Source: Malachius bipustulatus (lineage: Eukaryota; Arthropoda; Insecta; Coleoptera; Melyridae). From it: DNA of 64,000 nucleotides. Of the stretch, positions 34,348 through 46,149 are shown piece by piece (position 1 is the stretch's first letter; every line of letters begins with the position of its first letter). The position numbers were made by a program, and so were the translations under genes. The stretch is from assembly GCA_910589415.1 (NCBI GenBank), contig OU342630.1, positions 84,316,186-84,380,185 on the forward strand, in the 5' to 3' direction. Below the pieces are notes generated by a model. It had not been told where the DNA came from. It saw nothing but the letters and a program-made list of their open reading frames with translations, and searched no databases.

Positions 34348-36871
34348 GTTTTTATTAACCATTAATTACATCCCCTTTCACACCAGAAAGAAAATATTAT
34401 ACATATACATCCGTAACATATAAAAAAGAGGGGTATAACAATAGTTAAATGGCAGGATTCAGACGGCACGTCTGCTCTTCCACCCAACCTTAGCATTTAA
34501 ATAACAGTAAAAAAAATCTAAATATTTCCGATGGCTGTAACATTAACTACCACATGTACTGATCGTTTAGAACTAAACCATTCAAAATGGAGAAAAAATC
34601 TACTCACCATTGAAATCTACTTAAAATCTATCCATATTCCAGATACTCACAAGCAGGCAAATTTCAAGGATAAACCAGGATCCAATGGGAGGCCCCCGAG
34701 ACAATGGCACTAAAGAACTATATATCTATATTCAACTGACGTGTATGTATCAATTTACGCAATCTTCTTTTGAAAGCTTCAGGTGTCAAATCTTTCAGGA
34801 CAGTTGGCAAAAGATTGTAATATTCTGCAATTTTAAATGAAAAGCATTTCCGAAATTGGGCAGTCTTATGCTGTGGAATTGTTAGGCTGTCCTTACGTCT
34901 GATATTAATATTATGCACATCCGTCCTAAAAGATATCTTTTCGAACAAGTATGGAGGCGTTTTCAAAGAAACAATTCTGTGAAATAAATAGCAGGTATGA
35001 AGGAATCGCCTTTCATTCATCCTCAACATATTTAGTGTATTAAAATGAGCTGAGATATGGTCATATTTACGTAGTCCACAAACAAATCGCACACAACAAT
35101 TTTGAACACGCTGTATTCGATCACGAGCAGAGGAACTAATGTAGGTACCGTATACTGAATCAGCAAAATTGAAATGAGACAGCACAAGAGCCTCACACAG
35201 AATCAACCTGTTTCTAGCATTCAAGTATTCCTTATGTGCATATATACTTTTAAGGTTGCCAAAAGCTTTTCCGACACACTTACCAATGTGACCTCCAAAG
35301 TTCATGTCTGTATCCATCTCCAGGCCGAGGTTACGAGCTGACGGAACAAGCTGCAGTCTCTCTGTCCCCATCAGAATATCAACCCTATCTGCAACTCTCT
35401 CTCTCTGCATCCTATGACCAAACAGTAGTACCTTGGACTTCGTTGGGTTAACAAGCAAATTATATTTCCTTGAGATGGTTTCCAGTCTGGCAAGATCCGC
35501 GTTAATGGCCCCACAGGCCTCATCAACATGCTCTTCATTAAAGCTGTAGTATAACTGTGTATCGTCCGCGTAAAAATGAGTTGTGCATTCGCGAATAGAG
35601 TCACCTAATTTGGACACATACACAGAAAAGAGCAAAGGACTGAGTACAGATCCCTGCGGAACCCCCGACAGGATACCCAGAAACTCCGAATATTCGGTAC
35701 CAACCCGAACGGCTTGCTTTCTGCCCGTTAAAAAAGCACTCATCAATGTCAAGGCCCCTGGTGACAGGCCATAGAATTTTAAAATATTTAACATAAGCTG
35801 GTGATTCACCCTATCGAATGCCTTAGAGTAGTCCAAAAGAACTAGAATCGTCAGCCTTCTAGCATCTAACTCTCTTGTGATGTCATCAGTCACCTGAAGA
35901 AGGGTAGTTGTACAACTGAAGTTCTTCCTGAAGCCTGATTGATTGCATGGTAATAACTCATTTCGATTGAAATACTCTACAAGCTGAACATTCAGAATTT
36001 TTTCTATAAGCTTCGATAAAACACATAAGACAGATATTGGCCGCAAATCATCCAAAGTAGCAGGGCTCTTACATTTCGGTAGGGCAGTAATAAGAGCGGA
36101 TTTCCAAACATTGGGATAGGTGTTACTTTCAATACAACAATTAATAATATGAGTTATATAGGGCAAAACGTATGGACAACAATGTAATAGGAATCTCACC
36201 CCCAAGCCGTCCACACCTTCTGCATTAGACTTAATAGAGAGCAACTGACTGAATACATCATCCTCAGTTACATATTGAAAAGCAAAGGTTAGTGCATGTT
36301 TATGCAAATGATTCGAATAAAAATCTATTAAATCTGCATCAGCTCCCATGTCAGTCTGGTAGGAGTGTACAAAGTAATCATTAATTCTGTTTGTATCTTT
36401 TAGCTGTGGCGGAAGATTGGGTGTTGATTTTTTAGTGGCACCCAATACTTTAAATTTCTTCCATATAGAAGATCCCCCACCAATATTATCCCTCAAGAAA
36501 ACCTGCTTCTCCGTTCGAATTGCTGTGTTAACTTGATTTCTTAGCGTTTTATAGGTACGAAAATGTTCGTTAATTCCTGTTCGTTTATATTTAAGGAGAG
36601 ATTTGTCTCTCAATTTCATCATAGCTTTCACATTATCCGTTAACCAAGGTGCAGGATTTTTAGAGACTCGTATAACTCTTTTGGGGATGTGCAGATCATA
36701 AAGGATAAGCAAATAATTATTAAGGAGTTCCACCTTATCATCTACACTGTTCATATGAAACATAACATTAAAAGGTGTTATTCGCAGATGTTCATGTAAC
36801 AAGCCAGAATCAAGCGACCTAAAGTCTCTAATTATCAAAAATAAGACAATCAATGCAAGTGAAGAGTGATT
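34348..36871 (-). CDS. 5'-truncated LINE with intact reverse transcriptase frame
   Basis: On the minus strand one frame runs from a stop at 36872-36874 down to 34718 (711 residues counted from 36853; no ATG at the natural start because the 5' part is missing). It begins in the C-terminal end of the endonuclease region (IIRDFRSLDSGLLHEHLR), continues through PAPWLTDNVKAMMKLRDKSL, then RT motifs LPKCKSPATLDDLRPISVL, SGFRKNFSCTT, VLLDYSKAFDRVNHQLM, SGVPQGSVLSPLLFSVY and FYADDTQLY (residues 427-431), and a C-terminal region ending RRLRKLIHTRQLNIDI. A 3' UTR of about 370 bases and an (ATT)n tail follow. The RT shows no frame break, so the insertion is fairly young, but without endonuclease and 5' promoter it cannot move itself. 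Jockey/CR1-group by motif style. Target duplication not identified. Confidence 0.9.
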
Positions 36872-36879
36872 TCATGAAT

Positions 36880-37973
36880 TATGTTTTTGTAAATAATTTG
36901 TTAACTGTTTTCCATTGGATTCTAAAAAAATGTACAATTATTATTATTGAAGTGTAGTCGACTTTAGCTGGAGCTCATTGATATATTTGTCAATGAATAA
37001 TTATTAAAGTTTTGGGTCTAAGAATTATTAAAATATTATAAAAGTTAATATTTTTAGGTCTTGTTAAGCAGACTCAAGGTTCTTTGAAGAAAGGGACAAT
37101 TTACACATAATAATAATAAACGGAAAAGAAATAAGTTAAGCCTAAGTGAGTTTTTGTTGTTCTTTTTATTACTTAGGTTATTATTTTTAAAAAATGACAT
37201 CAAATTACATATTTTCAACATTGTAAAAAGACAACTAGAATACCAAAATTTTCCCTTTATCTTTCCTTTTTAATGAAGTGGGCAGAGAGTGCACGCTAGA
37301 ATAGAAATTTGGCTAGAGTAGAAATCTGTATTTTTTTGGAGGTGGTGAGGGAAAATTTAAAAAGCCATTTAAAGGTCTCGCAGAATTTTATATTTGTTCT
37401 GTCACGCCACCGCCACAATATTTCCGAAATCCGCACGCCTCTGTTGAACGGTTTTTGTTGCTTTGCTTCATCTACGATCCGATTGTAGACTTAATTACAT
37501 GGTTGTGATTTCTTAATCACAATTAATCAATCTGGATTATATTTAACGTTTCATGATTTACAAATAACTAATCTGAATTACATGTGATACTTTCTGAATT
37601 ATAACTGGAAAATTGGCAGTTCGCAATTCGCGAATGCGTATAAGCATAACTGCGGAAGCCTACTAAGATTATCTTATTATTGATCAAAATTTGTACCTAT
37701 GTATTTAATATCCGGTACCTATATTCTTGTCAGTATCAGCACCTATTTGGGCGTAGGAAAATCTGAATAATAAATATTATAAAAATAGTATTTTACTGTA
37801 GATTGCTGCAGAATGGCAAATTAAACAAATATATCGAACTGCGACACTGTCGTGCGAATTTACCCACTGTCATGAATTTATTGATGCGTCAAATTACCTT
37901 AATCCATAAATGACCATTCATTCTGTTGCGAACATGTATTTGTGTTTGACAATGGACAGTCGATGTAGGCGTG
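36880..37973. other. No gene recognised
   Basis: AT-rich. A GCACGCCTCTG sequence at about 37,432-37,442 is hAT-end-like without a partner. At 37,510-37,600 lies the inverted copy of the TAATTCAGA-rich sequence from 31,950-32,060. Confidence 0.4.
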
Positions 37974-38537
37974 TAAAGGTGCGTTTTCACCAAAAAATCA
38001 TTGTTAGCAAACGTTCGCAAATGTTTGCGAATGTTTCCAAATGTTTGCAATTAAAGTGTCTCCACTGAATATTCACAGACACCTGGTACGTTATTAGCAA
38101 TCATTTGTTCATGTTCCGAGCAAAAATGGCTCCGAAAAGAAAACGTATTGTTAGTGCCGCATCTTTCACAATTATGACTATTTTAATTGAAAAAGATAAT
38201 AATAAAAAGAGAACTCGAGATTTTGGACATCCCATGTTTTGTTTATAGTTATAGTTAATTTGGTAGACACGTTGCAGTTGCTGGAAAACAACAAACAACA
38301 CTGCTCTGATTTCCTGAGATTCATGCGAACACTCCCTGTCCGTCTACACTGAAAATACTTCGCGCACGCACAAGCAACAAATCCCTTTGATGTACCGACA
38401 ACGCTCGGAACACGGACAAATGATTGCAAATGTTGGCGAATGCGCGTCATTTTCGTCTCCACCAAACAAATATTGTGATTGCAAACATTTGCTAACAATT
38501 GCAAACGTTTTGCGCGCTTGGTGAAAACGCACCTTTA
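37974..38537. repeat. TA-flanked inverted-repeat element with subterminal GCAAATGTTTGC repeats
   Basis: Starts TA-AAGGTGCGTTTTCACCA (37974) and ends TGGTGAAAACGCACCTT-TA (38537). The TA on each side fits a TA or TWA target duplication. Just inside each end are clustered variants of GCAAACGTT / CAAATGTTTGC (at least four on the left, three on the right), the layout of transposase-binding subterminal repeats. A short plus-strand frame at 38127 begins MAPKRKRIVSAASF and reads KKRTRDFGHP before stopping, which could be a scrap of a PIF/Harbinger-type protein, but too little is left to be sure. Non-autonomous. Confidence 0.75.
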
Positions 38538-38781
38538 GCTTGTTGGGCTATCGAGTGATAGGTCGTATTATTTTGTGTGAAAAAATAACTATAAATTTCG
38601 GTGTGTTATAACATAATATGATTTCTTAATTTCTAGTCAACATGCGTCCTAATTTACCCTAGCTTGGGTGATGTTCAATTCAATTCAATTTTTGTTTAGA
38701 GAGCTGGCTAGTTCCATCCCTTGCTTATATCAGTCCGTACTTTTTTCAAAAATTAGGTACTTCATACATTAGGCTAACTTC

Positions 38782-38973
38782 AGTCGCTGAAATATGTTGA
38801 AAACACTGAAACATCGAATTTTCTTATTTTAGCCATTTTCTTATTTATTATAGAAAATAAATTATTCATTTTTTTGTAGGATTTCATAAGTTATCAAAAG
38901 CCTTTTGACATTATGTTTAAAAATTTTCAAAGCCGACTAGATCCCAGACTATGAAGTCAACTTTTGTTTTTCC
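38782..38973 (+). repeat. Dispersed repeat, copy 1
   Basis: Shares with 55667-55860 the same order of blocks: CAGTCG..GCTGAAATAT, ATTTYTTATTTAGGCCAT-like text, TTTTTYGTAGG, TYATAAGYYRTCAAAAGC, TTTTGACAT, and the well-conserved AAAGCCGACTAGATCCCAGA followed by AGTCAACTTT. Same orientation. No coding content; family unknown. Confidence 0.75.
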
Positions 38974-41459
38974 GTCATTCCATTTACGACGAAAATAATT
39001 ATTTGAAAAATTTCATTAATAAGTATTAAGGATTGCACAAATTGCACAATCACACAAAAATTTTTATGTAAACTGCCGCCGCGTCATTCTTTAACGTCCT
39101 CGAGATTGCCTTGCCTCGGCCACAATGTTCTTCTCGGTAGGTACGTTGAAGAATGATTCCGCGACCTAAGCATACAAGTAACTATTCTAAAATGTTTTTA
39201 TTGATTTTTTTTAAGTTAAAGGGAACATTTTGAAAGCATAATTGTGAATAAAATGTAATTTTTATTGAAAGCTGCTCTTTTATGGCTGTGGTAGAAGGTA
39301 ACTGGACAAAAATATCATAATTCATAATGTTTTGAAAAACGTTTTAGTGCGTTTTTCTTGGAAACGATACATTTTCTTGACATACTTATAAAACTTTTTT
39401 TGTAAAAAAAACGTATTCTCCATAAAGTTTATCAGCAGTGACGAAAAGACTGATGATGGTAACTTTTTGGGGAAGCACTTATGTACTAAGATGTGCTTCG
39501 CTTAATCGATTTATTTGAGGTCGCAATGCTGCAGTTGAGCATTCATTTACGGACACTGTATAGCGTTAGCGATTAATCTTATTGTTCTGTTCAATAAATA
39601 TTGCGTTGTTGTTCTGGCAAACATTATTTGTATTGGATTTCTTGATCACTTCTTCGTGTTTCAATGGAGGATAAAACAAATCAAGCGGAGGGAAGTCAAG
39701 TTGATCGGCTTGGCCGCAATCCTTCTCTGATTAATCGATTGGTGAAAAACTTAATTGATTAATTGGTTCTTGTTGTAAGGGCATCCCTAAAATATTCTAC
39801 AGGAATTTAGTTTTTATCTCCTTTTATTTTGTCATCACCTGAGAAGCAAAGATCTTTAACATTTCTTGATTTGCGTCACTCCATTTATTATATGACTTGA
39901 TCGACTATCAATTACCTACAATGAAGCTGCCAAACTACGCTTGTTATCCTGACGATTTTGAGAAGGTTTATACGTGAAAGTCTCTGCATTTTGCGTGACA
40001 TGCGATTATAGAGGCAGACTTAGGTACCGTAGTCTTAACTTAAATCTTGATGCAATTATTCCGAAAATTATCAGACAGTGCAGTAAAGAAGCTAAAATAT
40101 CAAATGCTTTTAGATATCGATAAAATAAGGCACCGAAAGTTATCTGTTAGGATAAATTTTCTATGCTGTGCACGCTCTGCGGCATACTGCGGTCTCTCGT
40201 GTCTACTGCCGCAGAGTTACACCACGAATCCAACACTTCGCCCGACAATTACCCTCCCTGATGAGTACCTACTGGTTTGCAGAAAACTAAAACTGAATTG
40301 AAATTTCGAACCGTAAAATTGTACCACAAGATAACGTTTTCCAGTGGAAAGAACAGAAAATTAGATTAGTCTCTGATATCGTCAGAGGGAGAAGTGTTTC
40401 TATATAAAACCCTTGGACCAGAAATAATTCTAGTAGAGAAAGAAGAAGAACATTAAGATAACAAAAATAAATTATGATAACATCATTTCGGAGTACATAT
40501 TTTTATGTATAGAATTGGGTACCTACTTGTTATAAATATTATAATTTTCATTCATAATATAATAAAATTATAAAATAAGCATAATAATTATGCTTAATTA
40601 ATTTAAATGAATAATTAAAATAATTATTATTATTCAACAAACCAGGATACCTCAGGAAACATAGAGTTAAATGTTGAACAACCAGGAATTTGCGCGCTTT
40701 TTTGCAAAAATAGATATTAATTGTATCATAAAAAAACTTATTCCTATGGTGTTTTTTATTTGACGTAGTCTAAGCTGAACAGATCTGAATAGAGCTCATC
40801 TAACTTATTATTATTTTATCATTTGAAGCTTCACTGAATATTCAATGTGTATTTCGGTGAGCTGCACAAATTTTCACGCCCGTTACCGTTAACTTGTTCA
40901 GGCATTTTACTACCAAGTATTTATCAATTTATGGCTGTTATACACATTAATAAATGGTCCATTATCGTAAGAATTAATGGCCTTCCATACCTGCAGACAC
41001 AGAATCAGTCTATTGAAAATCAAAGCAGGGTTTGTTATCGTTTCAGTTTCTATAACGTGTATTAATGTGAATTTGTTGTTTTTACATAAATTTAAATTTT
41101 TATGTACAAAAAATTTTATGTTATGATATCGATTACTTGACTCGGAGAGGAGAAGTATTTTTAATTTACGCGCTCTGAACAATAATCTCAATTTTCCCGC
41201 TGTAAAACCAAATTCCTACTTTAAAAGATTTTTTTGGAATTTCAATCCCTGTGTAAGTCTGAATTAGTTCCTGGGATTTTTGCAGCAATCATCCAGCATA
41301 TTTCACAACCATCCAGGAAAACTTCACCATCATCAGCAAACTGATATACGTTTCATTAATCAGTACAGAAAATTCAAGTGAACATTTCTTGATAAAGTTT
41401 AAAGTGGATTTTCATAAAAAAGTATAGCCCCCTGCCAAATTCCAGGATTTTATTTGTAG
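38974..41459. other. 2.5 kb without a recognised gene
   Basis: AT-rich. At 40,560-40,640 there is a run of AATTATT/AATAATT text with a small AAGCATAATAATTATGCTT palindrome. An 84-codon frame (40047-40301) and 72/93-codon overlapping frames (40847-41191) show no family motif. Confidence 0.4.
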
Positions 41460-41675
41460 GCCAATTCTTAGATTTTTTTTAAGAGGGGGCATCGGCGTTC
41501 TTAACTGTATAGGTAAGACATAGTCGCTCCACTCTGGCAATTTGGCTTCGAGAACTAACTCATATAGCCACAGACACATTGTAGAGAAAAAAATAGTTTT
41601 ATAAACGAATACAAATAACCAAGCCGAGCTCGATGACTTTAACCGCTGCGCCAGGGCCCGCGCCAATTCTTAGAT
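41460..41675 (-). mobile_element. tRNA-derived SINE with 14-bp target-site duplication
   Basis: The body (41474-41661, 188 bp) lies between two copies of GCCAATTCTTAGAT (41460-41473 and 41662-41675). On the minus strand the 5' head reads GCGGGCCCTGGCGCAGCGGT; TGGCGCAGCGG is a good RNA polymerase III A box and is followed by a tRNA-like arm (CGAGCTCGG). A B box is not clear: the expected place has TTGTATTCG, probably decayed. The 3' end is CCCCCTCTTAAAAAAA, a short A tail touching the duplication. Head, tail and perfect duplication together identify a SINE. Which LINE supplies its enzyme is unknown. Confidence 0.8.
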
Positions 41676-42220
41676 AAAAAGTCCAATAAACAGAGTTCTA
41701 AACAATCTAAACAGTTCAGTTAAGAAATAAAGGATGTTCAAATTTAAGAAAAAATATTTTGTGAACCACCCTGTGTTTTCCCTGTAAGACCTATGATTTT
41801 AGTACCTTTTTATCTAAAAATTGACTAGAGTATAATAACCTCCAAATTGACATTTTTAATAAAAAATGTAAAATGTTTTTTAATTCACTAAGGCTCCCGA
41901 TTTATTTTTTTAGTGGAAGAGTATTGAGTCTGCGCCTAATTAATAAGAGGAAAAAATAATTCTAAATAATATGACTCTCTAAGGAGTAGTATGATTCATC
42001 CCTTGACAGGAAAGCGGAATAAATAAAATTACGATATTCTTGGAAGATTTGTGATGACAATAATTATAATCGTAAAAGTTTTTTCTTTTTATTTCAAGTC
42101 GTTTCATTAAATATTAAATAGGTAAGTGTTAATTTTTTACCGTAATTTGAGAGGCTTGAGCTTCTCAGAGATTATTTTTTTTCCTTTCGCCTTCTTCAAA
42201 AAAGCAAACAGTTTTTAACC

Positions 42221-43578
42221 CAGCAGGACCGGTAAAATAAACAGCTCGTAAACAGACTGGGGAAATCTATTTTTTTTATTTTTTCAGTCGATGGAGTCGG
42301 ACCTTCCCTGTCTTTTGACTTGTGTCTTAGGTTGGGTCGAGGTGCGGGGGAGGGGGGGCACGCTTTTAAAATTTATTGAAAATTAATTTTATCGGAAAAA
42401 CGGGTATATCTGAGCTGGATTTGATCTGACAAAAAAATTATGGTATCAAAAACTGAAGAGCTTGACTAAACACGGAAGTTCGTTCCGACCTGAACCCTTT
42501 AGCTCAACTGGTTCGCGAAATATTGCGATATTAAGGGTGCAAAAATGAATAAAAATTTTACTGACTTTTGCTTGGCATGTGGTGGAGTTAGGGCGTCAAT
42601 TTTTTGCGAGAGGAAGGGTGCCACCGAGTACTTTGACGGGCCGGAGGGAGGGGGTGGTGGGCCAATTAGGAGGGGAGATATGGGGGTGAGAAGAAAAATA
42701 CGGAAACGCTCGTAAAGTTTATTTATTGACCTACAGAGACCAGGCACCGCTCATTTTCTTCGTTTTTTTTTATCTACTACCCGGTAGTCATAGCAAAAAA
42801 ATTATAAAAAAAAAATAAAAATAAAAATTTTTTCGCAAATTGCCGGTTCGTTGTGCCCTTATTTATGGTCGGATCAGGTTCAAGTGGGGCTCAAATTAAA
42901 GATAAAAAAATGCCGTTCAGTGGTGAAAAAAAGTTTTCCCCACCCCCTTCCTTCACCCCCATGCAAAAAGGCGAGAAAAAAAGACTTTTTTTTTTAATTG
43001 CGTGCCAAGAGCGCATTTGCGAAAATAAAATTTTTTTGCCATGACTACCGGGTATTAGATAAAAAAAACAAAGAAAATGAGCGGTGCCTGGTCTCTGTAG
43101 GTCAATAAGTAAACTTTTTACGAGCGTTTCCGTATTTTTTTTCTCACCCCCATATCTCCCCTCCTAATTGGCCCACCACCCCCTCCCTCCGGCCCGTCAA
43201 AGTACTCGGTGACGCCCTAACTCCACCACATGCCGAGCAAAAGTCAGTAAAATTTTTATTCATTTTTGCCCCTTAATATCGCAATATTTCGCGAACCTGT
43301 TGAGCTAAAGGGTTCAGGTTGGAATGAACTTCCGTGTTTAATCAAGCTCTTCAATTTTTGATACCATAATTTTTTTGTCAGATCAAATCCGGCTCAAATA
43401 TACCCGTTTTTCCGAGAAAATTCATTTTCAGTAGATTTTAAAAGCGTGCCCCCCCCTCCCCCGCACCCCGACCCAACCTAAGACACATGTCAAAAGACAG
43501 GGAAGGTCCGACTCCATCGACTGAAAAAATAAAAAAAATAGATTTCCCCGGTCTGTTTACGAAATACCGGTCCTGCTG
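42221..43578. repeat. Giant palindrome 2: about 600-bp inverted repeats, related to palindrome 1
   Basis: Arms about 42221-42840 and 43014-43578, sharing CAGCAGGACCGGTA at the outer ends, GACAGGGAAGGTCCGACTCC-type text, GGGGCACGCTTTTAAAAT-type text, GGGCCAATTAGGAGGGGAGA, GGTCTCTGTAGGTCAATAA and ACTACCGGGTA near the inner ends, all inverted. Differences are scattered. The loop (about 42841-43013) contains TGGTCGGATCAGGTTCAAGT-type text then GGCTCAAATTAAAGATAAAA, which matches the arm of palindrome 1 at 19232-19350. Frames inside (82 codons at 42499-42747, 63 codons at 42853-43044) have no family match. Confidence 0.92.
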
Positions 43579-45761
43579 TGTTATTTATAGAAACAAATAA
43601 ATAAATGTTTGAGAGCCTGTTTCTGCCCCTTTGAGTTTAAATTTTGAAAAATCGAGCGCAACATCCTGGAATGAAGCTGTATGCCAAAATTCAGCTTTCC
43701 GTGTCAAGCAGCTTAAGGTGGAGCTTGACAGGTGAGTCAGTTCATTGACTAGGTATTTGATATAGTTAAATATTAGTAGGTAGAGAAGAAGAGATCTAGA
43801 AGATCCACGCATGACAATTATTACTGTCTATTAATCTTTGCTGTACCCTGTTCTTGTATGCAAATTCTTTCAATTTCAAGAGTTAGAGAATTAAAAATTA
43901 TTATTTAATTCAATAAATTTTCCAGAATTTCAAACACACATTAACTCATATTACCTAAGTTGGTTTAATATCTGCTTCATAAGTTCCATCTAGGCACGAA
44001 AGGTGTAGAGTTCAACCTGAACTGCAAATTACATCATACGAGCCTGTTATGTGGGCTTATTGTGATTCCACCCCAGTTACCACCGCAGACTTACTCAACC
44101 AGCCAACCGTACCTACGAATCGGATCAATTTAACAGAGTTCTCACATTGTATGAGGATCTGATCGTATCGAGATCGAGGATCATAATGCATTCTGCAGCA
44201 TAAATCTCTGGTGTAGTTTTCCTAGTTACATCCATTACAAAGAGAGGAGTTGTGCTCTTGCATCTGTAGGTTCTTGTTATCGCGGGGTAGGAATGCCGGT
44301 TATTACAGCTTTAATAGGATCATTCATAAATAATTTCAAATAATACCTTAATACCTCGTTGAGCTTTTTAGGGTCTAGAAATTGTTATTTTGTTCTGACG
44401 GCAATGCCTGAAATCAGGCCAAGTATAGAACAAACACGAGCAGGGAAAGCGCAATAATTAAAGTATTACGCAATGGAGATCTAATACGTCAATAACTACG
44501 AGTCTTCAGCTAAGTGGTGAGACTCATAAAAAAAATTAATTTATTTCAATTAAAAATTTTGTGTGCTTAAATCACTTTATTAATTTGTTTTGTATATTGA
44601 ACTATTATTTATAGTAATTTAGCTTCTTCATATAGTGTCAGTGTCTATCATCTGACCAATAATTATAGCTGAAGACTCCTACCTACCTACTTACATTAGT
44701 AGTCTTTATTGAAAAACTTTCTGCCTGATTTCTGGATGTCTTCAGGTTTCTATACAGTTCACAAAATACACTTTTTTATACAATTCATTAATTAGGCTAA
44801 AAGATGAAAATAAATGGATAAGTTTCAATTTTCACTAAAAACAAAAACAATAAATCAAATGAAAAAAGTCGAATAAAAACTGAATAAAAAAAAGAAAGTT
44901 ACCTAACTAAAATATCATAGCTAAGTATGTTGAATTTAGATTGATAGCCCATCATACATCAGAGAGACGTATGATGGCGAAAATATAGCCAAGGATGATC
45001 AGGTTGAAATAACTGGACTCCCAAGGCAAGCCTGTCTCGAAATACAAATCAAGCATGTCACTGTATAGAATTTTTACGGGATAAAAACGAACCGAGGAAG
45101 GGATAATCCATTTACAACATTCCATTTGTTCATTTAGTTAGTGATAAATCCAATTGGAAATGAAATTTGCAATATTCCGACTCTGGTCTTCTGGAAATGT
45201 GACGAGAATCTACATATGGAAAGGTTATAATCGATCTGTGAGAAGATTAATAGCTCCAATACTGACTCCATTCCGTAATCGCTTTGCTGTCATCTCTCCC
45301 GTTAAACAATAGAATTCGAAAAGTTTATGGATTGGAAGTATATTTCAAATATAAATAATATGTCGTCATTCTAGTGACTAGTGTATTAGTCATATAATAA
45401 TGTTGTTTAACGAAAAGTTAATGTTAAGGCAAACATTATATAAATTATTTTTATTTACAAATATTTTGTTTCAACTAGGTATAAGTGCATTCACCATCTT
45501 CGCAGCAGATGTTAGGGATCTTTTTCCCTTCTCACAAACAACTGCAACTTTGTCATAATAATAGTGCGGGTGTGGGAGGTATTTTTTCCCTCGAACCAAA
45601 AAATAATCACGGCGAACGATCCGGTTAGTGTGTAACCAGAATATTATGTTTTCGAGGGAGCTCTTTTATTGCAAGCTGGTTTATTTCCTTCACAAGTAGT
45701 GCGCTTTCAGTGGACAACAAATTGAGAAATATGGCTCAAAAATTAGAAAATTTGGCTCAAA
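43579..45761. other. 2.2 kb without a recognised gene
   Basis: AT-rich; nothing with coding character. CTACCTACCTACTTAC at about 44,680-44,695 is another example of the window-wide TAGG/CCTA runs. Confidence 0.4.
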
Positions 45762-45815
45762 ATTTATTTTATTTATTAATTTATCTATTTATTTATTTTA
45801 TTTATTTATTTATAA
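45762..45815. repeat. Imperfect (TTTA)n simple repeat
   Basis: ATTTATTT-type units run for about 54 bases, directly after two copies of a TTGGCTCAAAATT / ATGGCTCAAAAATT phrase. Confidence 0.75.
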
Positions 45816-46149
45816 AAATTATATCCACTCAAAAGCCAAAGCCAAGTTTGACACAATTATTGGTGAGAAAAATCACGACAATTATTACTGAAAGTTTTTT
45901 GACTAATTTCCGAAGTTGTCGCAGAGAATATAATATATCTAGAGTGGTCACGCATATAAGGAATAATTTGAACACATCCTAAAAATACGTGACGACTCAA
46001 GTAGACGTGTACTGGATGTGTGTTGGAAGGTAAAACGTTGTTGGGAATCTGGCACCTATCCTCGAAACCACAAAACTTATCCTACTAAGGAGCAGCGGAC
46101 ATAAAATAATATTACGCCGAAGTTTGAATAAAAAGATAATAGAGTTTTT

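Noticed and set aside
45762..45815. Origin of replication or matrix-attachment region from the TTTA repeat
   Set aside because: AT-rich simple repeats are common here and nothing specific supports such a role.
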